Of a DNA stretch of 64,000 bases, positions 10,058-18,554 are shown piece by piece (position 1 is the first letter of the stretch; the number at the start of each line of letters is the position of its first letter). The stretch covers positions 1 to 64,000 of the forward strand of contig NZ_JAUQSZ010000012.1 of assembly GCF_030580995.1 (NCBI RefSeq), given 5' to 3'. This DNA comes from Sphingomonas immobilis. Lineage in GTDB: Bacteria > Pseudomonadota > Alphaproteobacteria > Sphingomonadales > Sphingomonadaceae. The position numbers and the translations under genes are program-made. The notes below the pieces were generated by a model. The model had not been told where the DNA came from and did no database searches. It saw only the letters and a program-made list of their open reading frames with translations.

Positions 10058-11033
10058 CGCGGTTCTTGAGACTGTCGAAGGGGGCGAGCCCGAGTGCGTG
10101 CCCCATCGGCCCGTGTCCTGCCCCAAGGCCGGGCGCGTGCGCAAGCGCGGCGCGGACGAAGGCGATGCCGCGTTCGATGGCGTCGACGAGCGGAAGGCCG
10201 GCACCGAGCCCGGTGGCGATGGCGCTGGCGAGCGTGCAGCCGGTGCCGTGAGTGTGACGGGTGTCGATACGGGGGTTGGACCAATGCGCGATTTCGCCGT
10301 CAGCGGTGACAAGGCGATCGGTCAGCGTATCGCCTTCGCCGTGGCCACCTTTCACCAGAAGCGCGGCACCTGTGGCACGAGCCAGATACTCTCCCGTTCG
10401 TGCTGAGCCTGTCGAAGCACTGTTCTTCTCTGCGTCAGAAGAAAAGAGCAGCCCTTCGACACGCTCAGGGCGAACGGGAAAAAGGGATTCAACCAAAGCC
10501 TCGAGTTCCGGCAGATTGGGTGTCACCAACGTCGCCAGCCGCATCAGCCGATCGAACGCCGCGATCGTGTCGGCATCCGCCAGCACCGATCCGCTGGTGG
10601 AGATCATCACCGGATCGAACACGACCGGGACAGAAAAGCCCCTCCCCTTCAGGGGAGGGGTTGGGGTGGGGAAGGCCGCGAGCGATGGTCTCGGTGAGAT
10701 TTCCCCCACCCCCGACCCCTCCCCTGAAGGGGAGGGGCTAGAAAGAAGCCCCTCCAGCACATCCGCCACCGCGTGCGCCGTCTCCGCCGAGCCGATCATG
10801 CCGATCTTCACCGCGTCCACGCCGATATCGTCGATGCAGGAGCGCATCTGCCGCACGACGAAATCGGCCGGCACCGGCATCACGCCTTGCACGCCCGTCG
10901 TGTTCTGCGCGGTGAGCGCGGTGATCGCGGTCATGGCGTGGCCGCCGAGCATCGTCACCGTCTTGATATCGGCCTGGATGCCCGCGCCGCCCCCCGAATC
11001 CGATCCCGCGACGATGAGAATGCGCGGGATCAA
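10050..11033 (-). CDS. thiD: Hydroxymethylpyrimidine (phosphate) kinase ThiD with two in-frame repeat insertions
   Basis: ThiD phosphorylates hydroxymethylpyrimidine (phosphate) for thiamine synthesis. The start is a TTG at 11033, overlapping the previous stop in TTGA, and gives MIPRILIVAGSDSGGGAGIQADIKT, the correct family N-terminus. FDPVMIS, LVTPNLPE, LLVKGGHG and HGTGCTLASAIA are intact. The 327 residues exceed the usual 260-270 because residues about 98-132 are encoded by an R1 repeat pair and about 186-214 by an R2 pair. Both insertions fall in likely surface loops and keep the frame. Removing them leaves about 263 residues, the normal size, so the enzyme is probably functional. Confidence 0.9.
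   Translation of the reverse strand: MIPRILIVAGSDSGGGAGIQADIKTVTMLGGHAMTAITALTAQNTTGVQGVMPVPADFVVRQMRSCIDDIGVDAVKIGMIGSAETAHAVADVLEGLLSSPSPSGEGSGVGEISPRPSLAAFPTPTPPLKGRGFSVPVVFDPVMISTSGSVLADADTIAAFDRLMRLATLVTPNLPELEALVESLFPVRPERVEGLLFSSDAEKNSASTGSARTGEYLARATGAALLVKGGHGEGDTLTDRLVTADGEIAHWSNPRIDTRHTHGTGCTLASAIATGLGAGLPLVDAIERGIAFVRAALAHAPGLGAGHGPMGHALGLAPFDSLKNRDA
10394..10478. repeat. R2 repeat pair inside thiD
   Basis: The arms CCGTTCGTGCTGAGCCTGTC.. (10394-10423) and its reverse complement (10451-10478) enclose about 27 bases. They encode thiD residues about 186-214, between NLPELEALVES and ATGAALLVKGGH. The arms belong to the same family as those at 19559, 22531 and 42071. Confidence 0.88.
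10638..10740. repeat. R1 repeat pair inside thiD
   Basis: The R1 arms at 10638-10671 and 10703-10740 are inverted and share the spacer motif GGTCTCGGTGAGA with the pair at 37039-37146. They encode thiD residues about 98-132, between ADVLEGL and VPVVFDPVMIS. Confidence 0.9.
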
Positions 11034-11260
11034 GCGTGCCCCTTGAAGCGCCGCTGCGTCGAGGCGGGGTTGCCGGCGAGCGCCTTGCCGGTGCGGCCGG
11101 GGCGATCCATCAGCTCGCCGCCGCAATTGGGGCAGCGATCGTCGAGCGCCTCGGCGCACTCCGCGCAGAAGGTGCATTCGAACGAGCAGATGAACGCGCC
11201 CGGCGCGTTCGCCGGAAGATCGGTGCCGCAGCGTTCGCAATCGGGTCGCATTTCGAGCAT
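11030..11260 (-). CDS. DUF1272 zinc-ribbon-like small protein
   Basis: The 76-residue product begins [22 protein letters not shown] and has a regular cysteine array: CERC, CSFEC, CAEC and CPNC. This pattern and the start match the DUF1272 family, thought to bind zinc but of unknown role. The ATG at 11260 overlaps the stop of the preceding 60-residue frame by one base, and its own stop overlaps the TTG of thiD. It sits inside a tightly coupled cluster glmM-membrane peptide-DUF1272-thiD-rnhB. Confidence 0.85.
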   Translation of the reverse strand: MLEMRPDCERCGTDLPANAPGAFICSFECTFCAECAEALDDRCPNCGGELMDRPGRTGKALAGNPASTQRRFKGHA

Positions 11261-11442
11261 CAGAAAATCCTGTCCTTCAAAATTCCGCCTACGAACCAGA
11301 TCGCAGCGGTGAAGACGAAGGTCATGAGCGCTACGATAGCGCTGTCAGATGGCGTAACGTTGCCGCGCGCAAGACCGCCAGCGGCGCCTCCGATCGCACC
11401 GGCCACACCGATACTGAGCGAGCGCACGACCCTAGCCTTCAC
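11260..11442 (-). CDS. Small glycine-rich membrane protein, unknown
   Basis: The 60-residue frame starts with GTG at 11442, overlapping the glmM stop in a GTGA, and ends in a one-base overlap with DUF1272. It has a Gly/Ala-rich N-terminal segment ([18 protein letters not shown]) and one good transmembrane stretch ([21 protein letters not shown]). The overlaps on both sides support translation. I do not recognise the family, and position alone does not give a function. Confidence 0.6.
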   Translation of the reverse strand: MKARVVRSLSIGVAGAIGGAAGGLARGNVTPSDSAIVALMTFVFTAAIWFVGGILKDRIF

Positions 11443-12779
11443 GCCGCCTCTGCCTTCACGGCGTCGCAGATCCGGTCGACGACGCGCTCGACCTGCTGGA
11501 GATCGTCGCCTTCGGCCATCACGCGGATGACGGGTTCGGTGCCCGAGGGACGGATGACGAGGCGGCCCTTGCCGACCAGTTCCGCCTCGGCCTCCGCGAT
11601 CACCGCCTTCACCGCGTCCGCTTCCAACGGTTTGCCGCCGGCGAAGCGGACGTTCTTGAGGAGTTGCGGCAGCGGCTCGAAACGGTGGAGCAGCTCGCTT
11701 GCCGGGAGGCCCGAGCGCACCAGTTCGGCCAGCACCTGCAGCGCCGCGACGAGGCCGTCGCCGGTCGTCGCGTAATCCGAGAGGATGATGTGCCCGGATT
11801 GCTCGCCGCCGACATTGTAGCCGCCCGCACGCATCCCCTCGAGCACGTAGCGGTCGCCGACCGAGGTGCGGATCAGGCGGATGCCCTGCGTGGCGAGATG
11901 GCGTTCGAGGCCGAGGTTGGACATGACGGTCGCGACCAGCCCGCCCTGCGCCAGCCGGCCCGCGCGCGCCCAGCCGCTGGCGATCGTCGCCATCAACTGG
12001 TCGCCGTCGACGACATGGCCGGTCTCGTCGACCACGATCAGCCGGTCGGCATCACCGTCGAGCGCGATGCCGAGCTGCGCGCCCGATGCCACCACCGTCT
12101 CGCGCAGCAGATCGGGCGCGGTCGAGCCGACGCCGTCGTTGATGTTCTTGCCGTTGGGCGAGACACCGATGGTGATGACCTCCGCGCCCAGTTCCCACAG
12201 CGCCGAGGGGGCGACCTGATAGGCGGCGCCGTTGGCGCAATCGACGACGATCTTGAGGCCGTCGAGCGTCAGATCCTCCGGGAAAGTCGATTTGGCGAAA
12301 TGGATGTAGCGCCCGCGCGCATCCTCGACGCGCCGCGCGCGGCCGATGTCGGCGGCAGGGGCGAGTTCGATCTCGCCGTCGATCAGCGCCTCGATCGCGA
12401 GTTCGTCGGCGTCGGAGAGCTTGTAGCCGTCGGGGCCGAACAGCTTGATGCCGTTATCCTGATAGGGATTGTGGCTCGCCGAGATCATCACGCCGAGATC
12501 GGCGCGCATCGAATGGGTGAGCATCGCCACGGCGGGCGTCGGCATCGGCCCGACGAGGACGACGTCCATGCCGACCGAGGTGAAGCCCGCGACCATCGCG
12601 TTTTCGAGCATATAGCCCGACAGGCGCGTATCCTTGCCGATCACGACGCGGTGGCGATGATCGCCGCGGCGGAAATGCGCGCCCGCCGCCATGCCGACCT
12701 GCATCGCCATCGCCGCCGTCATCGGCTTTTTGTTGGTGAGGCCGCGGATGCCGTCCGTGCCAAAATATTTGCGTGCCAT
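11439..12779 (-). CDS. glmM: Phosphoglucosamine mutase
   Basis: GlmM interconverts glucosamine-6-phosphate and glucosamine-1-phosphate on the way to UDP-GlcNAc for peptidoglycan and LPS. The 446-residue protein begins [13 protein letters not shown], has the phosphoserine loop [12 protein letters not shown] with S102, the metal loop [13 protein letters not shown] and the sugar-binding GEQSGHI, and ends with the phosphate-binding [15 protein letters not shown]. Length is normal. It heads a cluster in which each following gene overlaps the preceding stop. Confidence 0.97.
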   Translation of the reverse strand: MARKYFGTDGIRGLTNKKPMTAAMAMQVGMAAGAHFRRGDHRHRVVIGKDTRLSGYMLENAMVAGFTSVGMDVVLVGPMPTPAVAMLTHSMRADLGVMISASHNPYQDNGIKLFGPDGYKLSDADELAIEALIDGEIELAPAADIGRARRVEDARGRYIHFAKSTFPEDLTLDGLKIVVDCANGAAYQVAPSALWELGAEVITIGVSPNGKNINDGVGSTAPDLLRETVVASGAQLGIALDGDADRLIVVDETGHVVDGDQLMATIASGWARAGRLAQGGLVATVMSNLGLERHLATQGIRLIRTSVGDRYVLEGMRAGGYNVGGEQSGHIILSDYATTGDGLVAALQVLAELVRSGLPASELLHRFEPLPQLLKNVRFAGGKPLEADAVKAVIAEAEAELVGKGRLVIRPSGTEPVIRVMAEGDDLQQVERVVDRICDAVKAEAA

Positions 12780-12930
12780 GTGTGTCTCGCGTCGGTTCGC
12801 CGGCTGCGGTCATAGCGTGCGGGCGCGACAACCCCAAGCCGTCATGCCGGACCTGGCGGCGCGGAGTAAATCCGCAAGCCTGCCCCGGCGAAGGCCGGGG
12901 TCGGCCGGAGCCTTCGGCCCCGCCGGCCGC

Positions 12931-12978
12931 GCTCGGGCGCGCGACGCGAAATAGCTGCGCTATTTCGCTCGCCCGAGC
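12931..12978 (-). terminator. Nested hairpin after the peptide transporter gene
   Basis: The inner stem GCGAAATAGC-tgc-GCTATTTCGC (12946-12968) is nested in the outer stem GCTCGGGCG/CGCCCGAGC (12931-12939/12970-12978), directly after the transporter stop at 12979. It lacks a clear T run. A GCCCCGGCGAAGGCCGGGG palindrome related to R3 lies nearby (about 12882-12900). The rest of the 12780-12978 gap shows no gene. Confidence 0.6.
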
Positions 12979-14772
12979 TTACTTCACCCCGTGCATCCAG
13001 TGCTTGAGCGGGAAGGACAGCGCCAGCAGGATCAGGCCGAGCACGATCGACACTTCGGAGATCGTCACGAACACGCTGACATAGGTGTCGAGGCTGACCT
13101 TGAGGTTCGTCACCTGCCCGCCGACCGTCTCCACACTCGCGAATTGCGCGACCACGCCCGCGACGTACTGCGCGACCGAGATCGACAGGAACCACACGCC
13201 CATCATCAGCCCGACGACGCGCGCGATCGACAGCTTGGTGATCATCGACAGGCCGACCGGCGAGATGCACAGCTCTGCGAACGAGTGGATGAAATAGAGG
13301 CCGGCGAGCCACAGCATCGCGACCTTGTAATCCGGCCCGACATAGGCCGTGCCCCAGACGAGGAACAGGAAGCCGAGCCCGACGCTTATGAGCGCGATGC
13401 CGAACTTGACCGGGATCGACGGCTCCAGGCCGCGCTTGGCGAGATTGGTCCACAGCCAGCTCATCACCGGCGCGAGGGCCACGATGAAGAAGGCGTTGAA
13501 GAACTGCGTCTGCCCGGCCGAGATCGGGATGCCGAACATCTGCGGTTCGGTATTGCGGTCCGCGAACAGCGTCAGCGACGATCCGGCTTGTTCGAACAAG
13601 GTCCAGAACACGGTGTTGAAGACGACCAGCACCATCGCCGCCATCATCATCTGGAATTCCTTGCGGCTGCCCGCGATGAAGGACCAGATCAGGATGCCCG
13701 GCACGCCGATCAGGAAGGTGCCGAACAGCAGTTTTCCCATCAGCGAGAGCGAGGCGATATAGCCGACGAAGCCCGATCCCTCGACCGGCGGCGCCATGTT
13801 CATCAGGTTGACGAACAGCAGGTAGAAAATCGGAATGCCGATCAGCGCGGCGGCATAGATGCCGAGCGCGCGGTCCTTCCCCGCCTCCTTGTTGGGCGGC
13901 TCGCCGTATCCGGCGAGCTTGCCGCCGTCGAACTGGATCAGCGTCCAGGAGAACGCCATGCCGATCGCGGCAAGGCCGAAGCCCGCCCACCAACCGACCG
14001 CATCGGCGAGGAACGGGCACAGGATCTGCGAGCCCAGCGAACCGAGGTTGATGCCCATGTAGAAGATCGTGAAGCCGGCGTCGCGCCTGCGGTCGCCCTG
14101 CGCATAGAGCTCGCCGACCATCGTCGAGATGTTGGGCTTGAAGAAGCCGTTGCCGACCGAGACCATCGACAGCGCGATCAGCATCACCGCGATGTAGAAG
14201 GGCGATCGATCGGCCTCCGACACGAAGCCGCCCTTGGCGACGGTGCGCACCGCTTCGTTGTTCGCGCCGAGCAGCGAGACGCTGCCGTCGTCATTGCCCT
14301 TGATCTTGAGCTTGCTCGCGCCGTCGACGACGTAGCGCACCTCCTCGCCCGCGACGCTGGCGATCTGGACCTCGTGGCGCGCGCCGTCGATCATCGCATA
14401 GGGCTTGGCGGTCTCGCCGCCGAAGCAAAGCGTGAAATAGCCGAGCGACATCAGGATCGCGCCGAACTTCACCGCGCGCTTCGCCCCCAGATACTGATCG
14501 GCGAGATAACCGCCGATCAGCGGCGTGAGATAGACGAGCGCGGTATAGCCGCCGTAGAGCCCCGTCGCTGCCCGGTCGCCGAACACGAAATGCTTGGTGA
14601 GGTACAGCGTGAGCAGCGCGCGCATGCCGTAATAGCCGAACCGCTCCCACATCTCGGTCGAGAACAACCGCGCGAGCTGGCGGGGATGCCCGAACCAGGT
14701 TTCCCCCGCGGCCGGATTGACGTGGCTGATATCCGGCTCGGCCGGCGTGTCCGCCGTCGGGGTGTCCACCAT
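12979..14772 (-). CDS. Proton-dependent oligopeptide transporter (POT/PTR family)
   Basis: POT proteins import di- and tripeptides with protons across the inner membrane. The 597-residue protein has the family signature STEMWERFGYYGMRALLTLYL (ExxERF) in the first helix, about twelve or more hydrophobic segments and the GNGFFKPNISTMVG motif. Between helices there is an unusual soluble insertion (about residues 115-170, including IKGNDDGSVSLLG). The frame opens 7 codons earlier, but the ATG at 14772 is preceded by a GGGAG ribosome site. The gene is divergent from the nitroreductase gene. Confidence 0.9.
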   Translation of the reverse strand: MVDTPTADTPAEPDISHVNPAAGETWFGHPRQLARLFSTEMWERFGYYGMRALLTLYLTKHFVFGDRAATGLYGGYTALVYLTPLIGGYLADQYLGAKRAVKFGAILMSLGYFTLCFGGETAKPYAMIDGARHEVQIASVAGEEVRYVVDGASKLKIKGNDDGSVSLLGANNEAVRTVAKGGFVSEADRSPFYIAVMLIALSMVSVGNGFFKPNISTMVGELYAQGDRRRDAGFTIFYMGINLGSLGSQILCPFLADAVGWWAGFGLAAIGMAFSWTLIQFDGGKLAGYGEPPNKEAGKDRALGIYAAALIGIPIFYLLFVNLMNMAPPVEGSGFVGYIASLSLMGKLLFGTFLIGVPGILIWSFIAGSRKEFQMMMAAMVLVVFNTVFWTLFEQAGSSLTLFADRNTEPQMFGIPISAGQTQFFNAFFIVALAPVMSWLWTNLAKRGLEPSIPVKFGIALISVGLGFLFLVWGTAYVGPDYKVAMLWLAGLYFIHSFAELCISPVGLSMITKLSIARVVGLMMGVWFLSISVAQYVAGVVAQFASVETVGGQVTNLKVSLDTYVSVFVTISEVSIVLGLILLALSFPLKHWMHGVK

Positions 14773-14886
14773 TTTTATACGCTCCCAGAACAAGGTAGCG
14801 CCGTCTGCGGGCGCTTTTGGTTGCAGGCGACACTAGCGGCAATCGCCGGGCTGTAAATACGCGGGCACGCTCGCTACATCGCCGCC

Positions 14887-15462
14887 ATGTTCAACGACAC
14901 CTCCTCCCCGCTCGCCCTTCTCGCCACGCGCCGTTCGGGCAAGCCGCGCGACCTGATCGCCCCCGGTCCCGACGATGCGCAGATGGCGCAGATCCTGGAA
15001 ATCGCCGCACGCACGCCCGATCACGGCAAGCTCGCGCCGTGGCGTTTCGTGGTCGTGCCCGATGACAGGCGCGAGGCGCTCGCCGAGGTGATCAAGAGCG
15101 CCTATCTCGCCGAGCGCCCGCTCGCCGCACAGACCGAGCTCGCCTCGCTCGACCAGTTCGCGAAACAGGCTCCGGCGCTGGTCGTGGTGCTCTATTCGCC
15201 GAAGCCCAGCCACATTCCGGCCTGGGAGCAGGAATTGTCGGTGGGGGCGGCGTGCATGAACCTGCTGCACGCGGCGCACGCGCTGGGCTTCGCCGGCGGC
15301 TGGCTGACCGGCTGGCCGAGCTATTCGGATGCGGTGCGCGATGCGTTCGGTGCGGCACCGGAACAGATCGCCGGCTTCATTTTCCTCGGCACGCCAGCGC
15401 GCGCACTAGAAGAACGTCCAAGGCCCGATTTGAGCAGTATCGTTACAAAATGGGGCGGCTGA
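14887..15462 (+). CDS. Nitroreductase family protein (YdjA-like)
   Basis: This 191-residue flavin reductase-like protein has the FMN-binding start LLATRRSGKPRDL, AARTPDHGKLAPWRFVVV, and the conserved middle SVGAACMNLLHAAHALGFAGGWLTG. Length and motifs match the short YdjA subgroup of NAD(P)H-dependent nitroreductases, FMN dimers of broad substrate range. The physiological substrate is not evident. The gene is followed after 39 bases by a GntR regulator on the same strand, which may share its promoter. Confidence 0.88.
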   Translation: MFNDTSSPLALLATRRSGKPRDLIAPGPDDAQMAQILEIAARTPDHGKLAPWRFVVVPDDRREALAEVIKSAYLAERPLAAQTELASLDQFAKQAPALVVVLYSPKPSHIPAWEQELSVGAACMNLLHAAHALGFAGGWLTGWPSYSDAVRDAFGAAPEQIAGFIFLGTPARALEERPRPDLSSIVTKWGG

Positions 15463-15501
15463 ATCGCTCGACTTTCGAGTCATTTGCTGTATTAGAGAAG
15501 C

Positions 15502-15858
15502 ATGACAGCCCTTAGCAACGACGACAGCCCCGTCTACATCAAGCTGCGCGGATCGATCGCGGCGGCCATCCTGCGCGGCGATTTCCGCGCGGGCGATCAG
15601 CTTCCCTCGGTGCGCGCGCTGGCGGCGCAGCACGGGGCGAACCCGCTGACCGTCGCCAAGGCGTACCAGACCTTCCAGGACGACGGCTATGTCGAGGTGC
15701 GGCGCGGCGTCGGCATGTTCGTGCTGGCGGGCGCGGCCGAGAAGCTGCGGCTGGCCGAACGCGCGCATTTCCTCTCCGACAGCTGGCCGCGCATCCGCGA
15801 CCATATCGCGCTGCTGGGGCTCGACGCCGCCGACCTGCTGGAGCGCGAGCGGGCGTAA
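15502..15858 (+). CDS. GntR-family transcriptional regulator, YtrA type
   Basis: The 118-residue protein has a winged helix-turn-helix at residues about 10-75 (PVYIKLRGSIAAAILRGDFRAGDQLPSVRALAAQHGANPLTVAKAYQTFQDDGYVE) and only a short C-terminal tail, as in the YtrA subfamily. Such regulators often control neighbouring ABC transporters in other bacteria; here the neighbour is a nitroreductase. The start ATG follows AT-rich DNA. A strong hairpin lies just after the stop. Confidence 0.88.
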   Translation: MTALSNDDSPVYIKLRGSIAAAILRGDFRAGDQLPSVRALAAQHGANPLTVAKAYQTFQDDGYVEVRRGVGMFVLAGAAEKLRLAERAHFLSDSWPRIRDHIALLGLDAADLLERERA

Positions 15859-15861
15859 GCC

Positions 15862-15890
15862 AATCCTCCCCCTGGCCGGGGAGGATTTTT
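15862..15890. terminator. Intrinsic terminator between GntR and acetyltransferase genes
   Basis: A 10-bp perfect stem AATCCTCCCC/GGGGAGGATT with a 6-base loop is followed by TTT on the plus strand. It lies between two convergent stops and serves the GntR transcript. Confidence 0.8.
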
Positions 15891-16718
15891 CTAGAACACC
15901 CCCAGCGCCGCGACCTCGTCCGCGCTGAGATCGATCCCGAACATCATGCTCAGCCGCAGGCGGTAGACGCGCGGATCGGTGATTTCCGCCTCGGTCTGCT
16001 CGCTGCCCGAGCGGCGGCGGTACATCCGCCCGCTCAGGCTCGCGAAGCCGGCGGGCAGCACGATGCTGACGATGGCGGTGGTGCGGAAGCGGCTTTCCGG
16101 CCAGGTCGAGGTCCAGAAATTGCCCATCGCGAGATCGGCATCGCATACGGTCGCCAACGTGAAGCTGTACTGCCGCTGCCAGCCCTCGTGCGTGCCCCGC
16201 CCGTCGGTCGACGCGGCGTCGCCGTCGCGCCACAGCAGCCAGCCGTGATCGGAATCCGCACTCAGCCGGTAGCGCGCACCGTCGGGCGCGGCCGCCTCCG
16301 CGCCGTCGGCAAGCGGCAGGACGGGGGTGTAGCTGCCGCCGAAACCGGCGTCGGCGAGCCATTCCTGCCCGGCGATCGTGACGAGGCTGAACACATGCGT
16401 CAGCGGCGGCACCTCGGTCGCGCCGAGCCAAACGCGCGCCAGCACCGGCCGCGCCTCGAACCGGAGCGCCGCCAGCGCATCGGCGAACAGCCGGTTGTGC
16501 TCGAAACAATAGCCGCCGCGCTTGGCCGTCACCAGCTTGGCGAACACCGACGCGCTGTCGATGGCGACGCCGCGCCCCAGCACGACGTCGAGATCCTCGA
16601 ACGGAATCGCGAGGCGGTGCGCGCGCTGGAGCGCGGCGAGCCCGTCCAGATCGGCGGCGGGATGCGCGGCGACATGCAGCCGCGCGAGATAGGCGTCGAG
16701 ATCGAACACGGTAACCAT
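15891..16718 (-). CDS. nat: Arylamine N-acetyltransferase
   Basis: NAT enzymes transfer acetyl (or other acyl) groups from CoA to arylamines and hydrazines. The 275-residue protein has the catalytic triad C71 (RGGYCFEHN), H108 (PPLTHVFSLV) and D123 (LADAGFGG), with IPFEDLD in the N-terminal helical domain. The length fits bacterial NATs. It converges on the GntR gene and is divergent from the Sua5 gene across only 47 bases, so their promoters must overlap. Confidence 0.93.
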   Translation of the reverse strand: MVTVFDLDAYLARLHVAAHPAADLDGLAALQRAHRLAIPFEDLDVVLGRGVAIDSASVFAKLVTAKRGGYCFEHNRLFADALAALRFEARPVLARVWLGATEVPPLTHVFSLVTIAGQEWLADAGFGGSYTPVLPLADGAEAAAPDGARYRLSADSDHGWLLWRDGDAASTDGRGTHEGWQRQYSFTLATVCDADLAMGNFWTSTWPESRFRTTAIVSIVLPAGFASLSGRMYRRRSGSEQTEAEITDPRVYRLRLSMMFGIDLSADEVAALGVF

Positions 16719-16765
16719 CCGTTCCTCTTATATATTGCGTTGCAGCATGCTAGATTGCGGACTCG

Positions 16766-17767
16766 ATGAACGCGCCCGGCACTTTCCACCAGACCCGCCT
16801 GCTGCACTACGGCCCCGACGCCATCGCCGAGGCGGCGGCGATGATCAAGGGCGGCGGCGTCGTCGCCGTCGCCAGCGAGACGGTCTACGGCCTCGCCGCC
16901 GACGCGACGCAGCCCGGTGCGGTCGCACAGGTCTATGCCGCCAAGGGCCGCCCGGCGTTCAACCCGCTGATCGTCCACGTCACCGACATGGCGATGGCGC
17001 TGCGGCTCGGCGAGTTCGATGCGCGCGCGAAGGCGCTGGCGGAATCCTTCTGGCCGGGACCGCTCACGCTGGTGGTGCCGCGCCGTGCGGGCGCGGGGAT
17101 CGCCGCGCTCGCCACCGCCGGACTCGACACCATCGCGATCCGCATGCCAGCGCACCGCGCGATCCGTGACCTCATCGCGGCGTCGGGCCGCCCGCTCGCA
17201 GCACCGTCCGCCAACCGCAGCGGCGCGATCAGCCCGACGCGCGCCGACCATGTGCTGGCGAGCCTGGGCGGGCGCATCCCGCTGATCGTCGACGACGGCC
17301 CCTGCGAATGCGGGGTCGAATCGACCATCGTCATGGAGATCGACGGCGCAACGCGCGTGCTGCGCCACGGCCCCATCGGCGTGAACGCGCTGCTCGCGAC
17401 GCTGCTGCACGCGGAAGGCGGCGCGGGCGGGGTCGATCGCTTCGATCCCGGCCTCGGCAGCTATGTCTCGCGGATCGACGCGCCGGGGCAGCTCGCCTCG
17501 CATTACGCGCCGTCCAAGCCGCTGCGCATCAACGCCATCCATGCCGAACATGACGAATGGATGATCGGTTTCGGCCCGATCTTCGGCGACGCCACGCTCT
17601 CGCGCACCGGCAACGTCATCGAGGCGGCAGCGCGGCTGTTCGACCTGCTGCACGAGGCGGACGCGAGCCCCAAGGCGAAGATCGCGGTGGCGCCGGTGCC
17701 CGGCGACGGCGTCGGCACCGCGATCAACGACCGCCTGCGCCGCGCGGCGCATCCGGGGGTGGATTGA
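16766..17767 (+). CDS. sua5: L-threonylcarbamoyladenylate synthase (Sua5/YwlC type)
   Basis: This enzyme makes threonylcarbamoyl-AMP from threonine, bicarbonate and ATP for the t6A37 modification of tRNA. The 333-residue protein contains the full YrdC domain (KGGGVVAVASETVYGLAADA, AKGRPAFNPLIVHV, FWPGPLTLVV, APSANRSGAISPT) and a C-terminal Sua5 domain after PGQLASHYAP, which distinguishes it from the short TsaC form. The ATG at 16766 has little leader. An R1-like repeat pair follows the stop. Confidence 0.94.
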   Translation: MNAPGTFHQTRLLHYGPDAIAEAAAMIKGGGVVAVASETVYGLAADATQPGAVAQVYAAKGRPAFNPLIVHVTDMAMALRLGEFDARAKALAESFWPGPLTLVVPRRAGAGIAALATAGLDTIAIRMPAHRAIRDLIAASGRPLAAPSANRSGAISPTRADHVLASLGGRIPLIVDDGPCECGVESTIVMEIDGATRVLRHGPIGVNALLATLLHAEGGAGGVDRFDPGLGSYVSRIDAPGQLASHYAPSKPLRINAIHAEHDEWMIGFGPIFGDATLSRTGNVIEAAARLFDLLHEADASPKAKIAVAPVPGDGVGTAINDRLRRAAHPGVD

Positions 17768-17772
17768 CTTTT

Positions 17773-17922
17773 ACCCTCTCCCGCTTTCGCGGGAGAGGCA
17801 ACGGAGACTTGGTGCGCGCACTTCCGCGCGGACCTAGTCGCAGTCGGTGAGGGCCTTCTTCTTTTCGACCTGCGAGAAGAAGAAGACCCTCCCCTGCCCC
17901 TCCCGCGAAAGCGGGAGGGGAG
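17773..17922. repeat. R1-variant repeat pair between sua5 and msrA
   Basis: The arms CTCTCCCGCTTTCGCGGGAG (17773-17798) and the inverted CCCCTCCCGCGAAAGCGGGA region (17886-17922) are R1 variants with a CGCTTTCGCG-type core. The interval contains a further inverted repeat, CTTCTTCTT / GAAGAAGAA (about 17855-17885). The pair separates two convergent genes. Confidence 0.75.
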
Positions 17923-17931
17923 ATTCAGGTG

Positions 17932-18477
17932 TCAGGCCGCCTCCACCGCCTTCGAACGCTTGGCGAAGCTCTTGCGCAGCTTCGCCAGTTTCGGCGGGAT
18001 CACCGCCAGGCAATACGGATTGCGCTGGCCTTCGCCCTCCCAATATTCCTGGTGATAGTCCTCCGCCGGATACCAGGTCGATGCGGGCTCGATCGTCGTG
18101 ACGATCGGGTTGGGCCAGTCCGCCGCCGCACGCTCGATTGCCGCCTGCGCCTCTTCGCGCTGGTCGGGCGTCTCCGGGAAGATCGCCGAGCGATACTGCG
18201 TGCCGACGTCGTTGCCCTGACGGTTGAGCGTCGTCGGATCGTGCGTGGCGAAGAAGATGTCGAGCAGATCGGCATAGCGCACCTGATCGGCATCGAACGT
18301 CACGCGGATCGCCTCGGCATGGCCGGTCTCCCCGCTGCACACCTGCTTGTAGGTCGGGTTCTCGACCGCGCCGCCGATATAGCCGCTCTCGACCTTTTCG
18401 ACCCCGATCACGTCGGCGAACACCGCTTCCGTACACCAGAAACACCCGCCCGCCAGCGTCGCGATTTCGCTTGCCAT
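17932..18477 (-). CDS. msrA: Peptide methionine (S)-S-oxide reductase MsrA, cytoplasmic
   Basis: MsrA reduces the S-epimer of methionine sulfoxide in proteins. The 181-residue product from the ATG at 18477 (AAGGAG upstream) has the catalytic motif GGCFWCTE with nucleophile C12, then [15 protein letters not shown] and YRSAIFP. It lacks a signal peptide. A second MsrA with a signal peptide is encoded 3 kb away (21140-21787), so cytoplasm and envelope each appear to have one. Confidence 0.95.
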   Translation of the reverse strand: MASEIATLAGGCFWCTEAVFADVIGVEKVESGYIGGAVENPTYKQVCSGETGHAEAIRVTFDADQVRYADLLDIFFATHDPTTLNRQGNDVGTQYRSAIFPETPDQREEAQAAIERAAADWPNPIVTTIEPASTWYPAEDYHQEYWEGEGQRNPYCLAVIPPKLAKLRKSFAKRSKAVEAA

Positions 18478-18554
18478 ACCTGCTCCTTTTCTCGATTTCG
18501 TAAGATGTAGGGTGCAAACGCCCCAAGACAATCAATCCTCTCGGAGAACGTGCG

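Noticed and set aside
10050..11033. thiD as a pseudogene because of the repeats
   Set aside because: Both insertions keep the frame, all ThiD motifs remain and the length without insertions is normal.
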